From Duganella qianjiadongensis (GTDB lineage: Bacteria > Pseudomonadota > Gammaproteobacteria > Burkholderiales > Burkholderiaceae_D), in NCBI RefSeq assembly GCF_009857915.1, contig NZ_WWCM01000014.1:1-64000 (forward strand): DNA of 64,000 nt, in the 5' to 3' direction. Positions 1 through 10,700 of this stretch are shown piece by piece; the stretch's first letter is position 1, and each line of letters opens with the position of its first letter. The notes beneath the pieces were generated by a model that did not search any database, was not told the origin of the DNA, and saw nothing but the letters and a program-made list of their open reading frames with translations. Both the position numbers and the translations under genes were made by a program.

Positions 1-84
1 AAGATGCCGCAGCGAACTTGGAAGATGGCAGCAAACCAGTTTGCCATTCTGTTTGGGGAACGCTTCACCAACGCGATTAATTAA
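1..84 (+). pseudogene. 3' end of an IS256-type transposase (cut by window edge)
   Basis: Frame 1 is open from base 1 to a TAA at 82-84 and encodes 27 residues ending NQFAILFGERFTNAIN. A W...NQF.I.FGERF tail is typical of the C-terminus of IS256-family (mutator-type) transposases. The rest of the gene lies outside the window, so whether it is intact is unknown. The bases just after it (about 100-125, with cacacaaaattcctgacagg) may belong to the right end of the element, but no second end is visible to pair with them. From 85 to 283 I see no gene, only this possible terminus and short inverted repeats such as gacacg at 145-150 with cgtgtc at 195-200. Confidence 0.6.
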
Positions 85-283
85 CTACGAACCGCGACCC
101 CGGCACACAAAATTCCTGACAGGTCCACGAGCAGTAAAGTGTCTGACACGATTTCCCCCGTAAATTCAACAGCATACGGGAGCTTTTGAGGGCTCGTGTC
201 AGCGTGCGTCATGTGTGTAGATCTAAAAATGGGGTGCGGGTCTCCCGCGATCTCTTCTATAACGCAGTTTCAAAAAAGTAAAA

Positions 284-646
284 TTACTTACCAATCCAAG
301 CTCGGGCATGCGCCTGCGCCTTCTCACCCAGTTGGCCAAGAAATATTTCGCGAACTGATTCATCTTTAATGTTAGAAACGACACTCTCTATCAGTCCAGT
401 AGCAATAGCTGTTAATAACAATCCATCTCCCGCCATTCCAGCATTTATTAGATTAAAAACATCTCTTCCTATATTCTCAGGATTGTAAACAAATTCGCTA
501 GTAATTTGACGACCAATTTCACCAAAGAGAATTGTTATAGGAGGCTCATCTGGCGCCCAATATTCCCGTACCTCAATTAATTTCTCCGCCAATGAAGGAT
601 GAAGTGTCACCAATTCATTCACGAAGTTTGCACAAGCATCACCCAT
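284..646 (-). CDS. Candidate immunity protein for the orphan toxin fragment upstream
   Basis: This is a 120-residue soluble, acidic protein with no signal peptide or membrane segment. It is rich in predicted helix (PPITILFGEIGRQITSEF, then GLIESVVSNIKDESVREIF). Its start codon overlaps the stop of the preceding gene by one base (TAATG at 648-644), which implies translational coupling. A small protein coupled to a C-terminal toxin-like fragment, itself just behind an RHS toxin cassette, is the usual arrangement of a displaced toxin/immunity pair. I do not recognise the family with confidence; a DUF7674-like immunity protein is possible. The immunity role rests on position. Confidence 0.5.
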   Translation of the reverse strand: MGDACANFVNELVTLHPSLAEKLIEVREYWAPDEPPITILFGEIGRQITSEFVYNPENIGRDVFNLINAGMAGDGLLLTAIATGLIESVVSNIKDESVREIFLGQLGEKAQAHARAWIGK

Positions 647-1164
647 TATTTTCCTCTTAAAGCATTGCTCATATCTTGTATAACATTTTCCGCAGCAGCA
701 CGATCACCAGGACTTGCAGCAGGATTTTTAGAAAGCCAGCGTTGCAGTGCCGAAATACTATCTTGAGCCTTCTGAGAATGGAAGGCACCACCTACAGGCA
801 TGCCTGTTTCCAGTTCCTGACGAACGGCAGCTGCCGTACTTCCACTACCTACAGTAGCATTTTCGCGATAAAGAGTATCCATTAAATCTGATAGCGCAGG
901 ATTTTCGGTATGTGGCTTTTCCATTTCTGCGCGCAAAGCATCTTTATATTTCTCGAAATCAGCGCGGTTACGTGCGGCCTGTCGATCATTCCACCTTGCT
1001 ATCTGAGACCAACGATATAGACGATAAGCCCTTACACCTGATGCTGCCAATCCACCAGTAGCTCCAACCGATGCAATCTCCAGCATGGTGCCGACATTTT
1101 GATCTGCATAGTTCGGTGACTGCTTCACTTCACGTGCAGTATGACGGATCGTGTTCGGAAACAC
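646..1164 (-). CDS. Orphan polymorphic-toxin C-terminal fragment
   Basis: The shortest reading is 172 residues from a GTG at 1164. The same frame stays open upstream to a TAG at 1228-1230, adding residues ending DKIYTETIQQDPVFPNTIRHT with no good start codon or ribosome site. This suggests the segment was once the end of a larger protein, as expected for a displaced RHS or CDI C-terminus. It contains a small apolar stretch (GTMLEIASVGATGGLAASGV) followed by a charged helical region and ends SALQRWLSKNPAASPGDRAAAENVIQDMSNALRGK-like in composition, with NPAASPGDRAAAENVI as its most distinctive segment. No catalytic motif is obvious. Whether it is translated alone is unknown. It sits between an immunity candidate upstream and one downstream. 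Confidence 0.5.
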   Translation of the reverse strand: MFPNTIRHTAREVKQSPNYADQNVGTMLEIASVGATGGLAASGVRAYRLYRWSQIARWNDRQAARNRADFEKYKDALRAEMEKPHTENPALSDLMDTLYRENATVGSGSTAAAVRQELETGMPVGGAFHSQKAQDSISALQRWLSKNPAASPGDRAAAENVIQDMSNALRGK

Positions 1165-1217
1165 TGGATCTTGCTGGATAGTCTCGGTGTAGATCTTGTC
1201 AGGTTTGTTTGCCGAAT

Positions 1218-1712
1218 CTAATTCTCGCTAAGTGGGAGCGGGCCAGACTGAGAATTTGTAAAGTATCTAGTCGCGCAATCCATAGCAGGCTCCATTCCAC
1301 CGTACACATCGCCCGTCGAAAACAACCTTGCGATGTCTAATGCATACACGTGCAAAGCTTGCATTATCTCCGTTGGTTTTTCCCCCTCATCGACATCGAC
1401 ATCGAAGCTAATTTCCAGATCAACAAGGTTGCCATACTTGATCGCTCTTATCAGTACGGGATCAATAATCGCAGCACGTGTGGTGAAGCGTCGTACACGA
1501 ATCATCGCCGTCAAGTCCGATCCGGTCGATAGCCTGTCAGCTAACTGATCCGGTGTAATGGCACGACTGTCTTCCGCTGCATTTTCTTCGGAAAATTCGA
1601 TACACTCGGCCTCGCTCGCATGAGATAGAAGCTCGCTAACAAGCTCGCCAATTTTCTGTGGTGGTACTTTTTCAAACACAACTTCGAAAGAATTGTTCAT
1701 GTATTTTCTCAA
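1218..1712 (-). CDS. Candidate immunity protein of the RHS toxin
   Basis: This 164-residue acidic cytoplasmic protein (MNNSFEVVFEKVPPQKIGEL, later DVDVDEGEKPTEIMQALHVY) begins inside the end of the RHS gene; the frames overlap at 1709-1712 as ATGA. A second ATG at 1700 is an alternative start. An acidic small ORF directly coupled to the toxin-bearing tip of an RHS protein is nearly always the cognate immunity gene. No signal peptide is visible, so the toxin would be neutralised in the cytoplasm, which agrees with a nuclease-type target. I do not recognise a named immunity family. Function is inferred from position and composition. Confidence 0.65.
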   Translation of the reverse strand: MRKYMNNSFEVVFEKVPPQKIGELVSELLSHASEAECIEFSEENAAEDSRAITPDQLADRLSTGSDLTAMIRVRRFTTRAAIIDPVLIRAIKYGNLVDLEISFDVDVDEGEKPTEIMQALHVYALDIARLFSTGDVYGGMEPAMDCATRYFTNSQSGPLPLSEN

Positions 1713-4700
1713 TCAATGAAGCCTTTGAAGGTCGAATCCATATTTAGTCGAATACCTCGGCCGTCTTCCAATCGCTTCTCAAGGAATTTAATTCCATCAT
1801 AGGCTTTTTCTTGAAACTCACCAGGTGCGCGAACAATCTCTCTAAAGTGTGTCATCGCCTGAGCATTCCATGTTTTCATTGCCCCGGACATTCGTCCCCA
1901 AATCTGCGGATTACGTCCAGCGTGTTTTGAAAGTGCGTGTCCGATAGCTGTGCTACCTTTGTACGCCTCCTGTGCTGTCTCCAATGCCGTTCGCATCTGG
2001 CCGAACGACAGGCCAGACAGGCTTGGCCTTCGCGCGCCGCTAATGACTATCGATACAATGGGCGCCAAATCACGACCTAATTCCTGTTCAGCATTTGCTG
2101 GCGCCGGCAGAACTTGACCAGGTTTATAATCGCATCCTCCACACATCTCTCTTGGTGTTGGCATATCCAACCCAAGCTCTCGTCCTCGTCCGCCCATTGG
2201 CATGTCATGCGCATCAGCCGCTGCGTTTTCAACAAGGCCAATGGCAGCACCTTTGACTACGTCCCATGCCTTACCAATGACTCCTTTGTCTGCCGATTTT
2301 TGAGACTTGACGTTTTCATTGTCAGTGCCGCTTGGACCGCGGATTGTTCCCGATCCCACTGAGGCCGCTACATCCGCCTTCGTTTCACCGCCCAAAAGCG
2401 CTTTCTCAGCGTAGGAAAAAAAGTCCCCCACAACTTTCCAAGAGCCGCAACCCATTGCGGTCAAGCCTGACTTCGAGCCTGAGCAATCGCCTGAAAACCC
2501 CGTCGGATCGATCATATTCGTCGGGTTATTGAGAACGTAACTGTATCGGTTGTAGTTCTGTCCGTTGGTTGGATCCTGCACCAGCGGGTCGGCTGACAAG
2601 AATTTCGCCGTGTACGGATCGTACACTCGACCATTCATGTGAACCAGATCGAGCTGGTCCAGCATCTCATGACCAGTGAAGCCCTTGTTGTCCGTAGCGT
2701 TCGGCGCCAAGCTTCGCGCCGAGAACTCGCTCGGGGCTGCGCCCGTGCCAGGACGACGTTTGCCCCAGACATCGTAAGATAACTCATCGCCCACCTTCAG
2801 CGCACCACTTCCGTCCGTGATTGCAACCACGCTGCCCAGCTGATCGTTATGCACCCAATTGCGCTGTGCCGCCTGATTGGGTTTATCGAGGTCAAATCCA
2901 CCGCCGCCAGGCCAATAAGTTTTCACCGACGTCACGGTGATACCGTCCGTAGCAAGCTCCACCTCCTGCGCATCTGCGAACACGATGACGCTATCCTTGC
3001 GCGTTTCGCGTACGCGTTGGCGCTCAGGACCATAAGCGAAAGTGCTACTGGATGTGCCGTTCGAGATCGTAGCCGGCATGTCAAACAGCGTCCACGTCAC
3101 CGTGCGACCACGACCTGTCAACAGATTCCCGTTGTCGTCGTAGGTGAATATGCCGGCCAAGCCGTCAATGCTCTTGACAGCGTGTGGACGTACCGCCCCC
3201 GATCCCTGTGTGCCGTACTGGTAGTTGCCGGTACCGACGCCGGTCTTGGTCAGGATGCCTCCGCCGGCCATGTAAGTGAACACCTGTTGCCCTTGACCGG
3301 ATACCTGACTGGTCCAGATCCGGTTCAGTTCATCATAGGTGATGGTCTCCGAGAAGCCTGCGCCGCCATTCCAATACTGGGTGCGTGTAGTCACGTTACC
3401 AACCGCATCGTGCTGGTAGCCCAGTGTGAGCAGGGCGATGCCACTGCTGTTCTGTACCGTCGCACCCGTCAACAGTGCCGTGTAATCGTTGTAGTCACTT
3501 GTGCTCTTATCGCCATTTCCTAACGCGACGGTGCGTACACGCAACGCTGCGTCCTGTTTCGTCACGTCTCTCAGTGTCTGGCCGCTAGATTCGAGGTGGT
3601 ACAAATACCCGTAGCCGTTATAACGCTGGTCATAGACTTTGGGTGCGTCCGTACCACGCGTATAAGTCGTTGTGATCGGACGGCTCCAATCATCGTAACC
3701 CACGGTAGTCACATACGTCACGTCGAGTTTGATGCTCGTACTCTGGGGGTGTCCAAAGCTGTCGTACGTATGGATGCGGCTGTAATCCTTCACACCTCTG
3801 ATCAGGGTGTAGGCCTCATACAACTTCCCTGTACCCATAGTCGCAGTATCGAACGTCCAGTGCTCGTCCTCGCCCCCACCCACGCGGGCGGTCATGCGAC
3901 CAATTCCGTCATAGGTCATCGTCGTCGATACGTTCTGCTTTTTCTGCTCAGCGGTCTGCTGCTGGCGCACTTGGCCGATTGCATCAACCTTGTAGGTTAT
4001 CAGGCCTAGGTCGGGGTCATTCATCGAAATGCGATGGCCCATCGGATCGAACGCCACGTTGATCACGTTGGTGTCCGGGTCTATCGTCTGCGTCAGATTT
4101 CCGAACGCGTCGTGTCCGAATAGCGTCGTACCATTCTTGGCGTCAACCACCTTCCACAATTGTCCCAGCGCATCGCGAGTCTCTATTTGATGGTAATTGC
4201 GCGCATTCTTCAAGTCTCGCACAAATCCTTGGTAGCTCGCGGTCGAAGACACATCAAGTCCTTGCTCGTCCTTGGTTGTAGTCTGGATCACTCGGCCCAA
4301 CACGTCGCGCATCTCGGTCTTTGCCAACACAGACGCCTGCGTTTCAAAGTGCGGTTGGGTCGTGGTGTAGGTCAGCGTCGCATCGTTGTAACTTTGCTCT
4401 GCCGTGATGGGGGCACCATCAAAGCCCCAAGTCTTCGTCTGCAAGGTATGGCCGACATTGTCTTTATAAACTATGGACGGCACCGTGGTACGCAAGTTGC
4501 CTTTGAAATGCTCGGTAATTTGCGCCATCACCGCACCAGATGGACAAGCACCATCGCACTGTTTGCGATACTGGTACGAGACGTTACCATCAGCTCGCGT
4601 TTCGCTAATCACGCGACCAAAGCCATCGTTTGTGTAGGTCGTCGTCAGATCGTTGACATCCTTCACGCTCGCCAATGCACCGGTTCCCGGCTCGTAAGTC

Positions 4701-7700
4701 CTATTCTCAACATGACGAACAGCGTTCGTAAACTTAGTCGGATAGCGGCCATTAGCGTCGTAGTCCGTGGCCTCGCTGCGAGTAACCAGGCTGTTGTCTA
4801 AAGGATCAGTCCACGAGACTGCCTTTGTCGTCACAAGGCCAAAACTTCTACCATTGCTGTCAGGCGCACGTGTAAATTCAGTCGTCACCGTCAGTGCCGA
4901 ATCATTGGGGGTTGATTCCGTCATCGCCTTGACTTGGCCAGTGTTATCAGTCGTATAGGTATATCCCACTACGCGTGTGATTGCCGTCGGATCGCCTGTC
5001 TGTGCACGTTCTACCTTCGCCGATCGCAGCAGCGAAATCAGCCAATTCGCTTTATCGACGCTGATCGGATAGTCGTTGGTGGTGGTCGCGATGAACGTTT
5101 GTGTGGCCGCCGAAGAAACTGAGGCGTCGGATGTTTCGACGGTCGAGGTCAACAGGTTACCCCAATTATCGTAGCTGACTCCATGAGTCCAGACTTTGCC
5201 TAGGTTCGAACCATTCAAGTCAGCGCGCAGGACGGTACTCTCGTTGAGGTACGCAAAGTTCGTCTTAACACCATTATCCTGTGGAATATCCAATGTTTTG
5301 TAGACATTCGTTGTTGCGGTCAAGGTCACGCCACTAGCCGCTACCGTCGTACCGCTGGGCATACCAGTGAATGGGAAATCTTGGCGCAGCGCGGTTGTCG
5401 TGGTGATACCTGTCAGGTTGTCCGCCGCCGTCACTTTTGCGAAACCCAGCGAACCCCGACCAGAGGTATCAACCTGAGCGTCTTGATAAGTGTAGGAGAT
5501 CGTATGATCACCCGCGACGCCGTTCGTACGGGTGATCGATTTAACGATCTTGCCTACATTGCTGGTGATGTGGCGCGTCATTTCTGGTTTAATCGTGCCC
5601 GATTGTGAGACCACACCAGAAGGCAAGCCATCAGCATAAGCCACGGAAGAGACGCCATTCAAACCGTTCGTTACCTGGTGAATACGATCAAGCGCCTGAC
5701 CATCCTTCGCCATATCAATCGGTTCGAACACCTCCCAAGTGTCGTTCGGCTGCCAGACATTGTTAGCGTCGAATTTGCCGGGATGGTAAATCACCATCTG
5801 GGTACGGCCCGTCCCTTTCAAGTCGAGGAACATCAATTTATCGACCATCGACGTATCGTCGCTTTCCGCAGGGATATTACCAATCCAAGGGGAACAGACA
5901 ATGTTCGGGGTGAAACCATTCGACGTGCGCGTGTCACCAGTAACACGGCACATGTTCATATTATTGGTCAGCACGGCGGGCATGCCATCGCCAACGAAAT
6001 TGCCGACAGCTGCGATTGGAGAATAGCTACCCGCGCCGCTGTTGGTCGTAGAAATTCCGCAGTCGAGTCCACGACCTGTGGACAGACAGAGGTTCGTCTG
6101 AGCTTTGGTCCAGATTGCCTTTCCATTCGCGTCCGTGCCATTTTCGACAAAGCCAAACAGCAAGCCACTGTAACCTGAACCGTTGAAGTCGGCAGCCACA
6201 GTCGCGGTTGGGCGCGGCGGATGGAAGTAGTACGGATGGATGTTTCCGCAGCCAATCAAGTTAGTACAATATGGCCCATATGTGGTAGACGATGTCCAGC
6301 TCGTCAGCCCGCCATCGTTCAGCACGCCACTCGCGTGGAAGCCTGGCACGATGATCGTCGGAGTTAGACCGTACCAAGTCGACAGTTGCACAGGAGATGT
6401 ACCTCCATCGCCTGAACTGCGGAAGATGAAGTGAGACCAAGACCAGCGGACATCGGCAGGTTTGCCCACACCAGCAAAGTCCACCATCTCCTCGAATCGA
6501 GTATAGGTATTGTCGGGTACCTGCGGAAAATCTCCATCCTCTGGACGCTCAAGGCCAAGTACTGTGACTGGAGGAGAATTGTCTATCTTGCAGTCTATAT
6601 CGATGCACAGCGTGGCGTAATAGTTGTCATTGGCGTCCACAGCCACTTTGCTGTAATGCGCAGAGCGTCCATTACCTAATACGTCGACCACGAATGGCAT
6701 ACCCGACTGCGAGTTACTACCATATGCCCCCAGATTGTTGTCGCAATTAAAGGTGATCGTACTGCCAGGGGCGCCGAGCACGTTCTCGCCTTTACCAAGC
6801 GGGGAGGTACATATTTTCGCGATGCGCGCGTTTGAGTTGTTGGGATCAACCATCGCCACCAACAGATCGGGCGAGCCGTCGCCATTGAAGTCGCCGGTGG
6901 CCAGTACAGCGAAAGCCTTGCCCGTGCTCAGGGTGTAATAGTATTGGTCGTAGCCAGTGCCATTGTTGTGGAAGTAGCGATAACGCGTAGCCAGCGTATC
7001 TGGCTGAATCGGGTTGTCCGTGACTATCGTTACTTTCGGCTTGGTTGTGTCTGCGATACGCTTTTCTAATGCGTCAACGTAACCGTGATTCTCAAAGTCC
7101 GCAAATGCGAAGTATTCAGGGTGGTACTTCGCCGTGCTGTTGTGCGTCACCAAAACTGGCGCACCAGGCCAGTTTCCTTTCGAAACGAAGCCAGGCATTT
7201 TCCCGCTGTCTGGTTTGCCCCATGCAAAGGTTGTCGCCGGCAACGTCGTCCATGTGCCGTTTGCGCTGCGCGCCCTGAGTGACACTGAGTTGAGTAGACT
7301 GCGACCACTGCTAGGGCTGTATTCGTAAGCCAAAGAGTATTCGCGCACCGGGGTACCAGACGAGGCAACATCGCCAGTCAGACTCGAGCCCACGTACGTT
7401 GTGATCTTGGACAGGCGACGGCGTAAGTCGTTGCGTGCCTCGTCGACGTAGCGGGTCCAACTGTCTTGGCGGTCAACATCTTCGAAAGTGAACTTCACAG
7501 CGGCATGCGGGGACATCCCATTGCCACCATAGCGAATGGTATCGGGACGATGCTCGCCCGTAGACGGATCTTGGGTGTATTCATAAGCAATGAAGTTACC
7601 AAAGCGATCCTTGATAGAATCGAGCGCCCACGACAATGCATCCGACTTGGCAGGAGAATTGCAGACCATGCTGGTCGGGGTTTTACAATACGTGGTACCA

Positions 7701-10700
7701 GCGTTCACGATGCCAGTGATCGCTGACACGCGGCTTGTCGAAGTGGTGCCATCGGGCTTTACGCCATATGTCATGATGCGGCCATCTTTGGCCTCAACCT
7801 TGAAGCCGCTGCCCAAACGGGTGATACGGCTAAAGCTATCAATTTCTGTACGATACTCGGCGTTGGATGCCCAATAGTTCGCGTCTGACGGAGGCAAGTT
7901 AACTAGTACGAGACGCTGACCATCCAAGCAAAGACGGTCGGACTGTCCAAATCCAATACGATCATTGACGTAATCTTGCGCAACCGTTTTACCGCAGCGA
8001 TGGATCGACGACATGCCCCCCAAGCGCCACCCTACTCCCAATGGACCGTTACCTACCTGGCTGCTGTAATTAAAGGATAGTTGAGGAACCAAGCCCGCCG
8101 TACCTGGCGGGACGACGATGTCGATGCTATAGGTCGCCGCACCGTCGTTACTAACCGAGAGTTCGCCCGGCAACGTGCCTGCATCGCCATTTGATAGATG
8201 CGGAGGAGTGATCGCAACGGCGATCGGCGTTGAGGAAGACACCGACGCCGATACTACTAAATTAGTAGCACTCGAGGTCGCCAACACGGTGCCGTTGCCA
8301 TCATAGGCAATGGCCGTCATCGCAAAGGAATTAGCCGTCGTAGGCGTCCATTGAGCCGTCCACACACCAGCATTGTTCGTTCCAGTCGCGACCACGGATC
8401 CATTGGCGAAGAACTTCACGCTTGATACGCTTGTTGCCGGTGTGGGTGTTGCGCTCAAGGTAAGCATGGTATTCAGGCTCGCGCTGGCAGGCGCACTAAG
8501 TGAGACCGTCACATCCGGCGCCGGGATCACATTAACAAAGTTTACTGGGCTATACAGCAATGTCGTGCCCTGACGTACCTTGGCCTGTACCGGGTAGGGC
8601 GAGCTACTCGGCTCAAGATCGCGACGTGCCCAATACATCCTCGATGGCGTATCGGCGACACCAACGACCCATTGCCCACCAATATTGAACGATACTTCGT
8701 CGTAGGGACCATCAAGGTTCATTGTCGCGCGTGCGAACACCGGGGAAGTACCGTGATAGACATCACCATTCTTCGGCGTGGTCAACGCAATACGTAGACC
8801 AGATGGCATTACGCAGTTACCATCCGCGCACGGCAAGATGATGCTGGTGCCGTCGACGGTCTTGGCCGCCACATACAGCGGGGTTCCAGCAGCAACTCCG
8901 TTCAACGTCGTGAGGTCGACATTGAAATGATGTGCTGTGCCGGGCGTATGACACGCCGCTTGCGCTGCGCTGTTTTCATTATCCGTCGAATCGCTAGCAG
9001 TGCCACTAGCCACCACCTTTCCACCTGTCGCGAGGGTCGGGGCATTGGTCAGCACCTGGTAGGCCAACGCTTCGGTGCTCGTGTCACGGCATACCCAGCC
9101 ATTCAATTGCGGTACTGAGCTACTGTCGACACGCACACCATTGACCTGCCCCAACAGCGAACTGTTGGTAATGTTGATCAGAACAGGTAGCGAATCTGTT
9201 TGGATGCCCGCACTGTCAGTGCTGCGAATCTTGTAACGATAGATACCGGCATTTAGGGCGGCACTATAAGTCATCGAAAGACTAGCTGCGTTACCAGTTA
9301 CGGTGTTGACCGGGGCGGAAACAAAGCCCAGTCCGTTCGGGTCAGCGAACAACTCAAGCTTGGTAACAGTTGTAGGAGTCTCCGCACCAGATCCGGTGAA
9401 AGTAACCGTAACAGGGGTAGTTCCACTCATGCGAGCATTCGTCGGCGTAGCTGTCAACGACGCTGTTGGGCCGACGCCATTAGCCGTCGTTACTAACACA
9501 TCTGTAGAAGGCGTACCAAACCAATTCACATATTCCTGCACCATTTGCCATTGGAAATGGTAAGTGCCCGGGGCTGGCGCCGTAACTGGCACCATAAACG
9601 TCACCTGCTCGCCGGTCGCAACTGGGCCGCTTAGTTGCGTGCGCGCGACGGAATTCCAATTTAGGTTATCACTCGGATTGATAGCGCCCAAGCGATAAGC
9701 ATTGATCCCCGAAGGCGTCCAGGTCGTCGTACCATTGTTAATAAAGGTAACAGGCACGCTATACGGCTGGCCAGCACGCATCGTATTCGGAACCGTCTGC
9801 GAAACGAAGACAGCACTGTTACCACTGACTGCCGTGCCAACATTGATCGTCACGCTCGCCGAACTCGTATTGTTATAGTTGTTTTTCGCCAAGAGCGTAA
9901 GCGTATGCTGGCCTGCCGCCAATGCGATCTTCTGGCTGATCGAACTAGTATTGACAGTCGCGAGCGTCGTGCTTCCCTCCAGCACATCAAGGCGAGTGAT
10001 AGTGGTGCCGGCTGCCGGTGCCGCGCTACCCGTAACTTGAATAGTCGGAGTACTGCCAGACGAATAGTATTGCCCCGTTGCTGTTGGGGAAGTCAGCGAC
10101 ACCGTGGGTACGCCTGGCGCATTCAGAGTGACCGTGACAGTACCCGATGGTACAGATTGACCAAAATTATCAATCGCCTGAAGCCTCAGGACGTGAATAC
10201 CCAACCCATTCAAAGTGACAGAGATACTCGGCGCGCTAAGGCCGGTGGTCGCGACGCCAATCTTAGAAGTCGTACCGTTATATGTGTCATACACGTCCAC
10301 CTCGGTAAGGCTACCACCGGTGCCAGCGGCCGCTGTGCCGCTTACTGACAATGTCGTACTGGTGTTAGAGGTCAGTACACTGTAATTACTTGATGGGCTA
10401 CTCAAACTGACAGTTGGCGGTGGTGGCACCACTTTCACCGTTGTGTTCGGCGTCGCGCTACCGAACGCAACTCCGTTTTTGGCTAAGCGCCAGCTCATCG
10501 TATATCCTGTCAAGCTTGGAGTCGAAGGTGCCGTCAGATTGCCCGTAAACGAGTAGCTCTGGCCTGGAGCGACAGAAGTCCCCAGTGGAATACTTGTCGT
10601 GCCCCATGTAGTGACACCATCGGTCAGGGTATACGTGCCGCTAGCCCAAGTCGTCGTCCCTGAGTTGGTCATGGTGAACGAAACCGGGAAACTAGTACTT

